The translations under genes were made by a program, and so were the position numbers. The notes below the pieces were generated by a model that ran no database searches, was not told where the DNA came from, and saw nothing but the letters and a program-made list of their open reading frames with translations. Below, piece after piece: positions 15,700-22,211 of a stretch of 23,708 nucleotides of DNA (position 1 is the first letter of the stretch; each line of letters begins with the position of its first letter). Source of the DNA: Treponema sp. UBA4692 (GTDB lineage Bacteria > Spirochaetota > Spirochaetia > Treponematales > Treponemataceae); assembly GCA_002404895.1 (NCBI GenBank), contig DHKO01000036.1, positions 1 through 23,708 on the forward strand, given 5' to 3'.

Positions 15700-16050
15700 T
15701 CTCTCTTTATATTTGAAAAAAAAGTTCAGTTTGAGCAAAAAAATCTGAAAAAAAAATCAAAAAAATGGAGAAAAATTGCGAATCGAATAAAATTAGAAAA
15801 TAATCGAAAAAATCCTGGAAATCAAAAAAAATAAAATTAGGAAATAATCGAAAAAAATCCTGAAAATCGAAATCTTAAATCTAAAAATATCAAAAATTCT
15901 AAAAAATCAAAAATCTGAAAATCAAAAGTGAAAACCGCGAATCGAAAAAATCCTCAAAATGTTTGAATCAAAAAAATTAAAATAAAATATTATAGAAGAC
16001 AATCAAAAAATCTGATCTTATTTTTCTGAAAAAAATTCGTCATTTTAAAA
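15700..16050. repeat. A-tract-rich low-complexity gene-free region with short direct repeats
   Basis: No gene is visible between comM and the hibernation-factor gene. The plus strand is dominated by A tracts of 4-9 bases separated by ATC, TCG or TCTG, often about 8-12 bp apart. A 37-bp unit (from 15787) recurs 44 bp later (from 15831), and a shorter part of it (ATCGAAAAAATCCT) occurs a third time near 15941. The spacing of the A tracts would favour intrinsic curvature upstream of the hibernation-factor promoter. Confidence 0.6.
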
Positions 16051-16059
16051 AAGCTGTTG

Positions 16060-16065
16060 TATAAT
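16060..16065 (+). promoter_or_regulatory. -10 box of the hibernation-factor gene
   Basis: A perfect TATAAT, preceded directly by TG, lies 82 nt before the ATG at 16148. The -35 region (TTCGTC around 16036-16041) is weak. The upstream A tracts may act as an UP-like element. Confidence 0.55.
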
Positions 16066-16071
16066 TATTTA

Positions 16072-16140
16072 AGCGATGAAAATCGCTGCGGTTCAGATTC
16101 GGGCTGCAAAAAATCTGTGATGTTTCGTCACTAAAAGGAG
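16072..16140 (+). promoter_or_regulatory. Structured 5' leader with three consecutive hairpins
   Basis: Hairpin 1: AGCGAT-GAAA-ATCGCT (16072-16087), a 6-bp stem with a GNRA-type tetraloop at the predicted 5' end. Hairpin 2: CAGATT (16094-16099) with AATCTG (16112-16117). Hairpin 3: GTGATG-TTT-CGTCAC (16117-16131). The ribosome binding site GGAG (16137-16140) follows, 7 nt from the ATG. No known riboswitch class was recognised. Confidence 0.55.
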
Positions 16141-16147
16141 TACTAAA

Positions 16148-16438
16148 ATGACAAAGAATGTATCAGCTGTAGGTTTTGTTTTGGAAGAGAAACAGGCAGA
16201 GATGGTTAATAAGAAGCTTGAGCGCATTAAATATGCCGAGGACTTGATTGTTGATTTGATTGTAAGAATCAAGCACGAGAAAGCCTATGTTTTTGATGTT
16301 ACCGCAAATTTCAAGTGGGGCACTCAGGCTCATGTGAAAGACGAGGATTTTGACTTCGGAGCTGCGCTGAATAAAATGATGGACGTTCTCGATGTTAAAA
16401 TCAAAAAGGAAAAGGATAAGGTTCAGGAGAAAAAATAA
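16148..16438 (+). CDS. hpf: Short-form ribosome hibernation promoting factor (HPF/RaiA, S30AE family)
   Basis: The 96-residue protein has the size and secondary-structure pattern (beta-alpha-beta-beta-beta-alpha) of the S30AE domain, which binds in the decoding centre of the small ribosomal subunit and silences ribosomes in stationary phase. Recognisable are an alpha helix with EEKQAEMVNKKLERIKYAEDLIVDL, strands VRIKHEKAYVFDVTANFKWG and QAHVKDEDFDFGAALNKMMDVLDVKIKKEKDKV, ending in a Lys-rich helix. It lacks the C-terminal dimerisation domain of long HPF, so it is a short form. Family members are divergent and the N-terminal strand here is atypical, so the call is good but not absolute. It appears monocistronic, with its own promoter, structured leader, strong ribosome binding site and terminator. 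Confidence 0.8.
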   Translation: MTKNVSAVGFVLEEKQAEMVNKKLERIKYAEDLIVDLIVRIKHEKAYVFDVTANFKWGTQAHVKDEDFDFGAALNKMMDVLDVKIKKEKDKVQEKK

Positions 16439-16477
16439 TTCTTAAAGACCTTTGAAATAAAATTCTGCTGAATTGAG

Positions 16478-16530
16478 CGGCTGCTGAAAAGTTGATGACT
16501 GAAATCTTGCTTTTTGACAGCCGTTTTTTT
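16478..16530 (+). terminator. Intrinsic terminator after hpf
   Basis: CGGCTG (16478-16483) pairs with CAGCCG (16518-16523), with an inner AAAAG/CTTTT helix beyond a small internal loop, followed by seven T. It lies before the hprK promoter. Confidence 0.7.
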
Positions 16531-16559
16531 GTTTTTTATGAAAAAAATGCAGTTTTTTG

Positions 16560-16588
16560 TTGTTTAAAATGCTTGAATATTGTATAGT
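16560..16588 (+). promoter_or_regulatory. Promoter of hprK, placed for a leaderless mRNA
   Basis: TTGTTT (16560-16565) and TATAGT (16583-16588) are 17 nt apart. The -10 box ends 6 nt before the ATG at 16595, so transcription would begin at or next to the start codon. Confidence 0.65.
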
Positions 16589-16594
16589 AAAGGT

Positions 16595-17584
16595 ATGGCG
16601 GATAAACCTTTCACAGTTCTTGATTTGTTGAGTAAAGAGCTTCCTGAGCATATCGCGCTTAAGCTTAAATGCTTGGGCGGGCGGAAGGGCTTGTCTAAAG
16701 TTATTTCTGTTCCAGACCTGAACCGGCCGGGGCTTGCTCTTTCTGGATTTTTTGAGTCGTTTGCGTATCAGCGCGTGCAGATTTTTGGTCGCGGAGAAAA
16801 CGCTTATCTTGGAAAGCTGAATTCTGAAAGCAAGATTGACTCATTGAACAAATTTTTTTCTTATGAGATTCCCTGCATTGTCTTTACGCATGGAATCACG
16901 CCCGTTCAGGAATTTTTAGATTTGGCGGAAAAGGCGGACTGCGCAGTTTTGAATACAGAGCTTGACACAACTGAATTTTCAATCCGGCTTCTGCGGCTGT
17001 TTTCAAATATTTTCGCTCCGAAAAAAACTTTGCATGGGGTTTTGGTCGAAGTTTACGGAATCGGAATCCTGATTACAGGCCATTCTGGCGTTGGAAAGTC
17101 TGAATGTGCGCTGGAGCTTGTTGAGCGCGGGCATCGTCTTGTTGCGGATGACATTGTTGAGGCGCGCTGTGTGAACGGAAATTCGATTTTGGGGCAGGGT
17201 GCGAATGCTCTTTTAAGCCATCATATGGAAATCCGCGGTCTTGGAATCATAAACATTGCGGAGCTTTACGGAGTCGGATCAATCCGAGACCAAAAGGAAA
17301 TTCAGCTGATAATCCGTCTTGAGGAATGGGACGTGAACAAGGTTTATGATCGGGTCGGGACGGACTATGCGACGGAAGATTTGCTTGGCGTGAAAGTTCC
17401 CTATATTGAAATCCCTGTGAAGCCTGGCCGGAATCTCCCTATCATTATTGAAGCTGCCGCAATGAATGAGCGGTTGAAATACAAGGGCTACAATTCGGCG
17501 AGAGATTTCAACCAGAATGTTCTGCGTTGGATTGAAACTGGAGAAGCCCAGACAGCATATTACGGCAGCGATGATTCTTATTGA
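16595..17584 (+). CDS. hprK: HPr kinase/phosphorylase
   Basis: HprK phosphorylates HPr on Ser46 and reverses the reaction with phosphate, coupling carbon and energy status to regulation. The 329-residue protein has the N-terminal domain (TVLDLLSKELPEHIALKL) and the C-terminal kinase domain with Walker A GHSGVGKS (162-169), ELVERGHRLVADD (Asp185/186) and the family signature MEIRGLGIINI. Downstream is VKPGRNLPIIIEAAAMN, another family-typical stretch. I chose ATG 16595 because an upstream TTG at 16580 lies inside the promoter. There is no usable Shine-Dalgarno sequence (AAAGG sits only 1 nt away). HPr is encoded 62 nt downstream. In treponemes HprK and HPr are known to occur together, in some species without a sugar-transporting PTS. 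Confidence 0.97.
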   Translation: MADKPFTVLDLLSKELPEHIALKLKCLGGRKGLSKVISVPDLNRPGLALSGFFESFAYQRVQIFGRGENAYLGKLNSESKIDSLNKFFSYEIPCIVFTHGITPVQEFLDLAEKADCAVLNTELDTTEFSIRLLRLFSNIFAPKKTLHGVLVEVYGIGILITGHSGVGKSECALELVERGHRLVADDIVEARCVNGNSILGQGANALLSHHMEIRGLGIINIAELYGVGSIRDQKEIQLIIRLEEWDVNKVYDRVGTDYATEDLLGVKVPYIEIPVKPGRNLPIIIEAAAMNERLKYKGYNSARDFNQNVLRWIETGEAQTAYYGSDDSY

Positions 17585-17609
17585 TTACAGTTTGGGATTA
17601 TATTAAAAT
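17581..17609 (+). promoter_or_regulatory. Candidate promoter of ptsH
   Basis: TTGATT (17581-17586), overlapping the hprK stop codon, and TAAAAT (17604-17609) are 17 nt apart. This would allow HPr to be made apart from HprK. Confidence 0.45.
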
Positions 17610-17646
17610 TGTATGGTAGTTTTATAGCTACACAAGGAAAGGTTAT

Positions 17647-17913
17647 ATGACTGAAAAGATTTTGACTGTAAAAAACAGGGCTGGAATTCACGCGCGGCCG
17701 GCGGCTCTTATCGCTCAGACTGCAAACAAATATTCATGCGATATTTCGCTCGAAAAAGATTCAAACGCAGTGAACGCGAAATCAATCATGGGCGTAATCA
17801 CGATGGCGGCTGGATACAATACTGTTTTGACGCTTAAGGCAGACGGAACAGACGAGAAAGACGCTGTTGCGGCAATCGCGCAGCTTTTTGAAAATAAATT
17901 TGAAGAAGACTAG
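17647..17913 (+). CDS. ptsH: Phosphocarrier protein HPr
   Basis: The 88-residue protein is a standard-length HPr. The phosphorylation site His15 lies in GIHARPAALIAQTA, and the regulatory Ser46 lies in NAKSIMGVITMAAG, the site used by HprK. Both sites are intact, so the protein could act in PEP-dependent transfer if enzyme I is present, as well as in HprK signalling. A strong AAGGAAAGG sequence lies 4 nt before the ATG. The gene follows hprK at 62 nt and precedes lexA at 58 nt; it may be read from both the hprK promoter and its own. Confidence 0.97.
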   Translation: MTEKILTVKNRAGIHARPAALIAQTANKYSCDISLEKDSNAVNAKSIMGVITMAAGYNTVLTLKADGTDEKDAVAAIAQLFENKFEED

Positions 17914-17971
17914 CAAGCTGATAAAACTAGAAAAATATTTCCATGAGCAAAAATGGAGAAGGAGTTCTTGA

Positions 17972-18574
17972 ATGAAAGAGATTACTGCACGCCAAAAGGA
18001 AGTCTTGGATTTTATTTCTGAATCCACAAAGGAAAACAATTATCCTCCAACAGTAAGAGAAATCGGAAGCCATTTTGGAATTTCTCTCCGAGCTGTTCAG
18101 GATCACATTGCTGCGCTTCAAAAGAAAGGCTATCTTTCGCAGAGTCAGAAAAGGGCGCGTTCATTGACTGTGAATCAGGAAAAAGCGAGCCAGCCTTTTG
18201 TAAGCAAGGTTCCTCTTTTGGGGACTGTTGCCGCTGGAAAACCTCTTTTGAGCGAGGAGAATCTTGACGGATATGTGAATCTTACAGAGCCTTTTGTCCG
18301 TCCTGAAAAGACATACTTTGCTCTCCGTGTTCGCGGTCAAAGCATGATAAACGCCGGAATTCTTGAGGGCGACCTTGCCGTAATCGAGCAGGCTCAGACT
18401 GCGGTTGACGGGCAGATTGTAGTCGCGGTAATTGACAATGCAATTACGCTTAAAAGATTTTATAAGGAATCCGACAGAGTGAAACTGCAGCCTGAAAATC
18501 CTGCGTTCGAGCCGATTTACAGCAAAGACGTGACGATTGTCGGAACGCTTTCAAATATTGTGCGAACTTATTAA
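17972..18574 (+). CDS. lexA: LexA repressor
   Basis: LexA represses the SOS regulon and cleaves itself when RecA is activated by DNA damage. The 200-residue protein has the N-terminal winged helix-turn-helix (ITARQKEVLDFI, then PPTVREIGSHFGIS and AVQDHIAALQKKGYL to about 55), the Ala88-Gly89 cleavage site in VPLLGTVAAGKPLL, catalytic Ser124 in RGQSMINAGI and Lys161 in AITLKRF. All functional residues are intact. AAGGAG (17959-17964) serves the ATG at 17972. I see no convincing known LexA box (CTGT-type, GAAC-type or TTTG-type palindrome) in the 58 nt upstream, so the operator in this organism is undefined. holA follows after 7 nt, suggesting co-transcription. Confidence 0.97.
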   Translation: MKEITARQKEVLDFISESTKENNYPPTVREIGSHFGISLRAVQDHIAALQKKGYLSQSQKRARSLTVNQEKASQPFVSKVPLLGTVAAGKPLLSEENLDGYVNLTEPFVRPEKTYFALRVRGQSMINAGILEGDLAVIEQAQTAVDGQIVVAVIDNAITLKRFYKESDRVKLQPENPAFEPIYSKDVTIVGTLSNIVRTY

Positions 18575-18581
18575 GCGCTAG

Positions 18582-19622
18582 ATGATGCCGGCTCCAATTT
18601 ATCTTTATACTGGACCTGAATTCGGCGAAAGAAACGAGCAGGTTGAGGCTGTCAAGCAAGCGCAGAAAAAACAGTTCGGTGATTCTGACGAGTATCTTCT
18701 TTATGCCTCTGACACGAAAATTGCGGAAGTTGTCGCTAAACTACAGACAGAATCGCTTTTTGTGCCGGCGACTTGTATTGTTCTCCGCGAAGCTGAGCTT
18801 GTCAAAAAAAAAGAGGAAATTGAGCTGCTTTCTTCATGGCTAAAATCTGCCGCTGCAAAGCCAAAAGAAAAACAAAATTCTTCTGTTTTAATTCTTGTTT
18901 CAGATGAGATTTCCGTTGACGCAAAACTCAGAAAGCTTGTTCCGAAAGAAAACCAGAGAATTTTTTGGGAGCTTTCGGGGGCGCGGCTTGAAGACTGGCT
19001 TAGAAATTATTTTAGAAAAAACGGACTTGCAATCGAGCAGCCTGCTGTAGAAGAAATCTTGGACATGGTAGAGGGAAACACAGAAGCGTTAAAGTCCGAG
19101 TGCTCAAGATTTTTTGTTGTCTTTGAGAAAGACCATGTTGTTACTGAGGATGATGTTGACAAACTGCTGGCCCACAACCGGGAGGAAAATGCGTTCACGC
19201 TTTTCAATGCGCTTTGTGAAATTTCTGAGAATGCGCCAAAACGTCTTGAAAACGCTCTTCAAATCTTGGAAAAAATCCTTTTGTCGAAGGCGAGCAACTC
19301 AATTACGCTGATAGCGGGGCTTGCCTCGTGTTTTAGAAAATTGCAGGTTTGGCATTCAATTCACGCTGGAAATTATAATCCTGATTTGAAATCCAGCGGA
19401 TTTACGAGCAAAAAACAGATTTCCCAATATTCAAGAGCGGCTCAGATTTGGGATTTTGGCCAGACTGCCGCTATTACAGCTCTGATTTCAAAAACGGATA
19501 TGGAAATTCGCTCTGGCGGACAGAATGTCCAGAAAACGCTGCTTTCACTTCTTCTTTACGAGATTGTTATGAAAGGCGGAGCTGGACTTTCTGCTTATGA
19601 GATTTCTGAAAATTATTGCTGA
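18582..19622 (+). CDS. holA: DNA polymerase III delta subunit
   Basis: HolA opens the sliding clamp as part of the clamp loader. The 346-residue protein matches the delta family in length and layout: an N-terminal fold (APIYLYTGPEFGERNEQVEAV, lacking a functional Walker A, as expected), the middle region VSDEISVDAKLRKLVPKENQ...LEDWLRNYFRKNGLAIEQPAVEEILDMVEGNTEALKSE (a typical holA stretch), and a C-terminal helical collar (LITLIAGLASCFRKLQVW-like). The first Met may be 18582 or 18585. The Shine-Dalgarno region is poor, consistent with coupling to lexA 7 nt upstream. Linking lexA to holA would tie clamp-loader supply to the SOS repressor operon. Confidence 0.88.
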   Translation: MMPAPIYLYTGPEFGERNEQVEAVKQAQKKQFGDSDEYLLYASDTKIAEVVAKLQTESLFVPATCIVLREAELVKKKEEIELLSSWLKSAAAKPKEKQNSSVLILVSDEISVDAKLRKLVPKENQRIFWELSGARLEDWLRNYFRKNGLAIEQPAVEEILDMVEGNTEALKSECSRFFVVFEKDHVVTEDDVDKLLAHNREENAFTLFNALCEISENAPKRLENALQILEKILLSKASNSITLIAGLASCFRKLQVWHSIHAGNYNPDLKSSGFTSKKQISQYSRAAQIWDFGQTAAITALISKTDMEIRSGGQNVQKTLLSLLLYEIVMKGGAGLSAYEISENYC

Positions 19623-19696
19623 AATCCTAAATCTCCAAAATCGCTAACGCCCTGAAAATTTGAAAATTGTTTTTTGAAGTTTGAAAATAACCATTG

Positions 19697-19725
19697 TTGC
19701 CCAGGTGGTGTTTCTATTTTATAAT
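19697..19725 (+). promoter_or_regulatory. Promoter of the lipoprotein/LysM operon
   Basis: TTGCCC (19697-19702) and a perfect TATAAT (19720-19725) are 17 nt apart. The leader of about 35 nt contains a GGAGGA ribosome binding site, in contrast to the leaderless-looking genes of this window. Confidence 0.75.
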
Positions 19726-19766
19726 GGCAAAAAAATTGCCGATATTGAAAATGTGGAGGAAGAAAA

Positions 19767-20825
19767 GTGAAACTAAAACATCTTGGCGTAATATCATTCG
19801 CTTGCGCTGTGCTTTTCCTGGCTTCTTGCGGTTCAACGCCGACAGCCGAGGAAGAACTGGATTTTAATCCGGCGGAAAAAGCTGAAGAAACTGTGGAGCA
19901 AACCGTAGAGGAGACAGCTGATTTTACAGCTGCTAATCAGGCTTCTCTTGAAATTGCGGAAAAGGCGCGGGAGGCTGCCATAAAAGCTGATGCGCAGAAA
20001 TATTATCAGGAAAAATTTGATGAGACTGACAAATGGTATGTCGAGATAAAAAACAAGGTTTCTTCAGATTTGAAAACTGACCATTCTGTTGAAATCAAGG
20101 ATGTGGCAGATAAATTCAATGCGCTTGCAAAGGCTTCTCTTGCCCGCTCTATGAAAAATCGCGCCGATGAGCTTGGCTTTGCCGGTGAAGACCAGAATTC
20201 TTATGACAAAGGTCAAAAGGCACTGGCTGATTACGAGGCTCTTGGTGCGGATTCAAACAGCTCGGATTTACTTTCAAAAGCGAACGAGGCTTTTGATGCA
20301 TATTCTGTCCTTATGCTGAAAGGATTCAAGGCATTCGCAGGACGTGAAAGAAATGCGGCGCTTGAAGCGAAAAAAAATGCGGACAGCGTAAAAGCCGGTG
20401 TCGCAAAGAAAGAGGAATACAAAAAAGCCTCAGCTGATTTTAAGGATGCCGACACTGCGTATGTGACAAAAAATATTGAAGGCGCTTACCGCGGATACAA
20501 GTCTGCAAAAGAAGCGTACACTTCGCTTTATGAGACAGTTTCAAAAAACAGGGCTGCGGCTCAGGAAGCGATTGAGCGTGCTAAACAAAAAGTTGCGGAA
20601 GCTGCAAATTATTCTACAGAGGCCGACACCGTTGCTCCTCTAGCAGGTGAAGTTGCTGGGATAGAAAAAGAGGATGCGGTTCTCCTTGAAGAAGATAATC
20701 TTGCAAATCCAGATGAAGCTGTAATCAACATTGAAGAGGGCGAGACTGCCCAAACCGCTGAAAAAGAGGCTGCTGCCGCAATCGCCGTTGAAGAAACCGC
20801 AAACAAACTTATGGAGGCAAAATAA
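19767..20825 (+). CDS. Lipoprotein with Ala/Glu/Lys-rich helical body, possible TmpA-like antigen
   Basis: The gene starts with GTG at 19767 behind GGAGGAAG. The 352-residue product has a signal peptide with a lipobox (FLASC, Cys21), so it is lipid-anchored. The mature part is almost wholly alpha-helical with many EAA, AKEA and KAEE-type repeats and no membrane span; the first 30 residues after Cys21 are acidic. Size, lipoprotein nature, composition and the following overlapping gene resemble the Treponema pallidum TmpA antigen, which is in an operon with TmpB. This is inferred from architecture, not from alignment. The stop codon overlaps the next start (TAATG), implying translational coupling. 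The function of this protein family is unknown. Confidence 0.7.
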   Translation: MKLKHLGVISFACAVLFLASCGSTPTAEEELDFNPAEKAEETVEQTVEETADFTAANQASLEIAEKAREAAIKADAQKYYQEKFDETDKWYVEIKNKVSSDLKTDHSVEIKDVADKFNALAKASLARSMKNRADELGFAGEDQNSYDKGQKALADYEALGADSNSSDLLSKANEAFDAYSVLMLKGFKAFAGRERNAALEAKKNADSVKAGVAKKEEYKKASADFKDADTAYVTKNIEGAYRGYKSAKEAYTSLYETVSKNRAAAQEAIERAKQKVAEAANYSTEADTVAPLAGEVAGIEKEDAVLLEEDNLANPDEAVINIEEGETAQTAEKEAAAAIAVEETANKLMEAK

Positions 20826-21517
20826 TGAAAAAGGTTTTAATTATAGCAATTGCCTTCCTTTCCGCTGCTGTTTTTGCTGCCAGCTACAAGAACAACACTT
20901 ATCAAAAACTTGCAGACGAATACACAAGAAAGGCTCAGAATGCGCTTGATGCCGGCGAGTACGAGCTTTCTATTGAATATGCGCAGAAGGCAGAAGAGAA
21001 TGCGGCTCTTTCACAGGCGTTTGTCAAGAAAATGCTTGCGAAATCAGACTGCGACAAAACTATGAAAGCCGCTTCAAAGAGAATCGACTATGCGAAAAGC
21101 ATAAATGCGGAGCGAAACTTCCCGATGGCTTATTCTTCGGCTCAAAAATCTTATGCCAGTGCGCAGACGGCTTACGACGGCGAGGATTATGAGACTGCTG
21201 CAGCATTTGCAAATCAGGTGCTGGAGGCTCTTGCCGACATAAAAGAAATCACTCCGCTTCCTGAGTATTATGTTGTTCGTCCGTGGGCGGATTCAAAAGA
21301 CTGCTACTGGAATATTTCAGGCAGAAATTATGTTTACGACAATCCGTTGTTGTGGGAAAATTTGTATCAGGCGAACAAGGAAAATATGCCGAAGCCGAAT
21401 GACCCGAACCTGATTCTTCCTGGAATGAAGATGAAAATTCCTAGCATTACAGGCGAATACCGCGAGGGTGTTTACAATCCTGCAAAAAAATACGACGGAT
21501 ATTCTGCGAACCGCTAG
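20825..21517 (+). CDS. Secreted protein with helical repeats and C-terminal LysM-like module, possible TmpB-like
   Basis: The 230-residue product has a signal peptide (MKKVLIIAIAFLSAAVFAAS, cleavage near residue 18-19). Residues about 25-140 form helical, TPR-like repeats (NTYQKLADEYTRKAQNALDAG, YELSIEYAQKAEENA). Residues about 147-205 carry a LysM-like module (YYVVRPWADSKDCYWNIS, LLWENLYQANKENM, NLILPGMKMKIP), which in other proteins binds peptidoglycan. The first turn is RPWADSKD instead of the usual KxGDT. The start overlaps the lipoprotein stop by one base, with GGAGG 7 nt upstream, so the two are co-translated. I infer a periplasmic partner that links a lipoprotein to the cell wall; the TmpA-TmpB comparison is from memory. 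Confidence 0.75.
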   Translation: MKKVLIIAIAFLSAAVFAASYKNNTYQKLADEYTRKAQNALDAGEYELSIEYAQKAEENAALSQAFVKKMLAKSDCDKTMKAASKRIDYAKSINAERNFPMAYSSAQKSYASAQTAYDGEDYETAAAFANQVLEALADIKEITPLPEYYVVRPWADSKDCYWNISGRNYVYDNPLLWENLYQANKENMPKPNDPNLILPGMKMKIPSITGEYREGVYNPAKKYDGYSANR

Positions 21518-21530
21518 TTGAAATTGCATA

Positions 21531-21567
21531 AAAAAGCCGTGATGATTTTATCATTGCGGCTTTTTTT
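21531..21567. terminator. Bidirectional terminator between the LysM gene and the Nudix gene
   Basis: The stem AAAAAGCCGTGATGAT pairs with ATCATTGCGGCTTTTT around a TTT loop (two G-U pairs), with T runs on both strands. Both flanking genes point at it. Confidence 0.9.
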
Positions 21568-21571
21568 GTTT

Positions 21572-22120
21572 CTAATTGAATCTTTCGTGCATAAAATATC
21601 TAAAAAGCGCCGCCATCATAAGCGAGTGCTGATAATCTTGGTTTCCAAAATTTTTGCACACTTCATCCTTTGGAATTCTCATAAAATCAACATATTCATC
21701 ATCGTCTAAATCTTGCTTGCCCGTTGAAACGAGGTTTTTCGCCGAGAAAAAATAAACGTGGTTTGCCATGATCGCAGGGTTCGGGTTTGCTTTTCCGAGG
21801 AAAATCATTTTTTCGGCTTTGAAACCTGTTTCCTCGAGAAGTTCCCTTGCGGCCGCTTTTTCAGGCTCTTCCCCCTTTTCAATTACTCCGCCGGGAAATT
21901 CAATGCTCAGGCGGTTTTCTCCGTGCCGCCACTGCTTAACCATAAGAAAATCGTTTTCAATTTCTGGAATCACAACGCACCAGTCGGGCGCGTCCATCAC
22001 GATAAAATTCCCGGTTTTCTCGTCCGGCGATTCAGATTTGATTTCATTTACAGTCAGAATTTTTGTCTTCAAAAGCTCTTTTTTTTCTTTTTGAGTCCAG
22101 CTCAAAGAATCTTTTTCCAT
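21572..22120 (-). CDS. Nudix hydrolase, ADP-ribose pyrophosphatase-like
   Basis: The 182-residue protein contains a complete Nudix box GX5EX7REUXEEXGU at 78-100 (GVIEKGE...RELLEETGF). Upstream, the QWRHGENRLSIEFPGG stretch resembles the pattern in ADP-ribose and sugar-nucleotide pyrophosphatases (NudF type), which cleave ADP-ribose to AMP and ribose 5-phosphate. The substrate cannot be set from sequence alone. The start at 22120 has GGGAG about 10 nt upstream. Its promoter region is shared with the divergent kinase-like gene. The C-terminal region (YQHSLMMAALFRYFMHERF) is helical and normal for the family. Confidence 0.9.
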   Translation of the reverse strand: MEKDSLSWTQKEKKELLKTKILTVNEIKSESPDEKTGNFIVMDAPDWCVVIPEIENDFLMVKQWRHGENRLSIEFPGGVIEKGEEPEKAAARELLEETGFKAEKMIFLGKANPNPAIMANHVYFFSAKNLVSTGKQDLDDDEYVDFMRIPKDEVCKNFGNQDYQHSLMMAALFRYFMHERFN

Positions 22121-22153
22121 TAAAAATGTCTCCCGTTTGCGTTTTCTTATTTT

Positions 22154-22182
22154 TTGATTTTATCACTTTTTTCTCTTATAAT
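22154..22182 (+). promoter_or_regulatory. Promoter of the cytidylate-kinase-like gene
   Basis: TTGATT (22154-22159) and a perfect TATAAT (22177-22182) are exactly 17 nt apart. A GGAGAG ribosome binding site follows before the ATG at 22212. Confidence 0.75.
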
Positions 22183-22185
22183 TAA
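22157..22185 (-). promoter_or_regulatory. Candidate promoter of the Nudix gene, overlapping the opposing promoter
   Basis: On the minus strand TTAATT and TAAAAT are 17 nt apart (plus-strand 22180-22185 and 22157-22162). Each element overlaps one element of the divergent promoter at 22154-22182. Confidence 0.4.
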
Positions 22186-22211
22186 GTGACTGAAGTTTTT
22201 GGAGAGAAAAA

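Noticed and set aside
16580..16594. Upstream TTG start for hprK
   Set aside because: It overlaps the TATAGT -10 box, so it could not be part of the transcript.
17914..17971. LexA operator in the ptsH-lexA gap (imperfect GAAA...TTTC palindrome)
   Set aside because: The palindrome is weak and AT-rich, matches no described LexA box, and cannot be told from chance.
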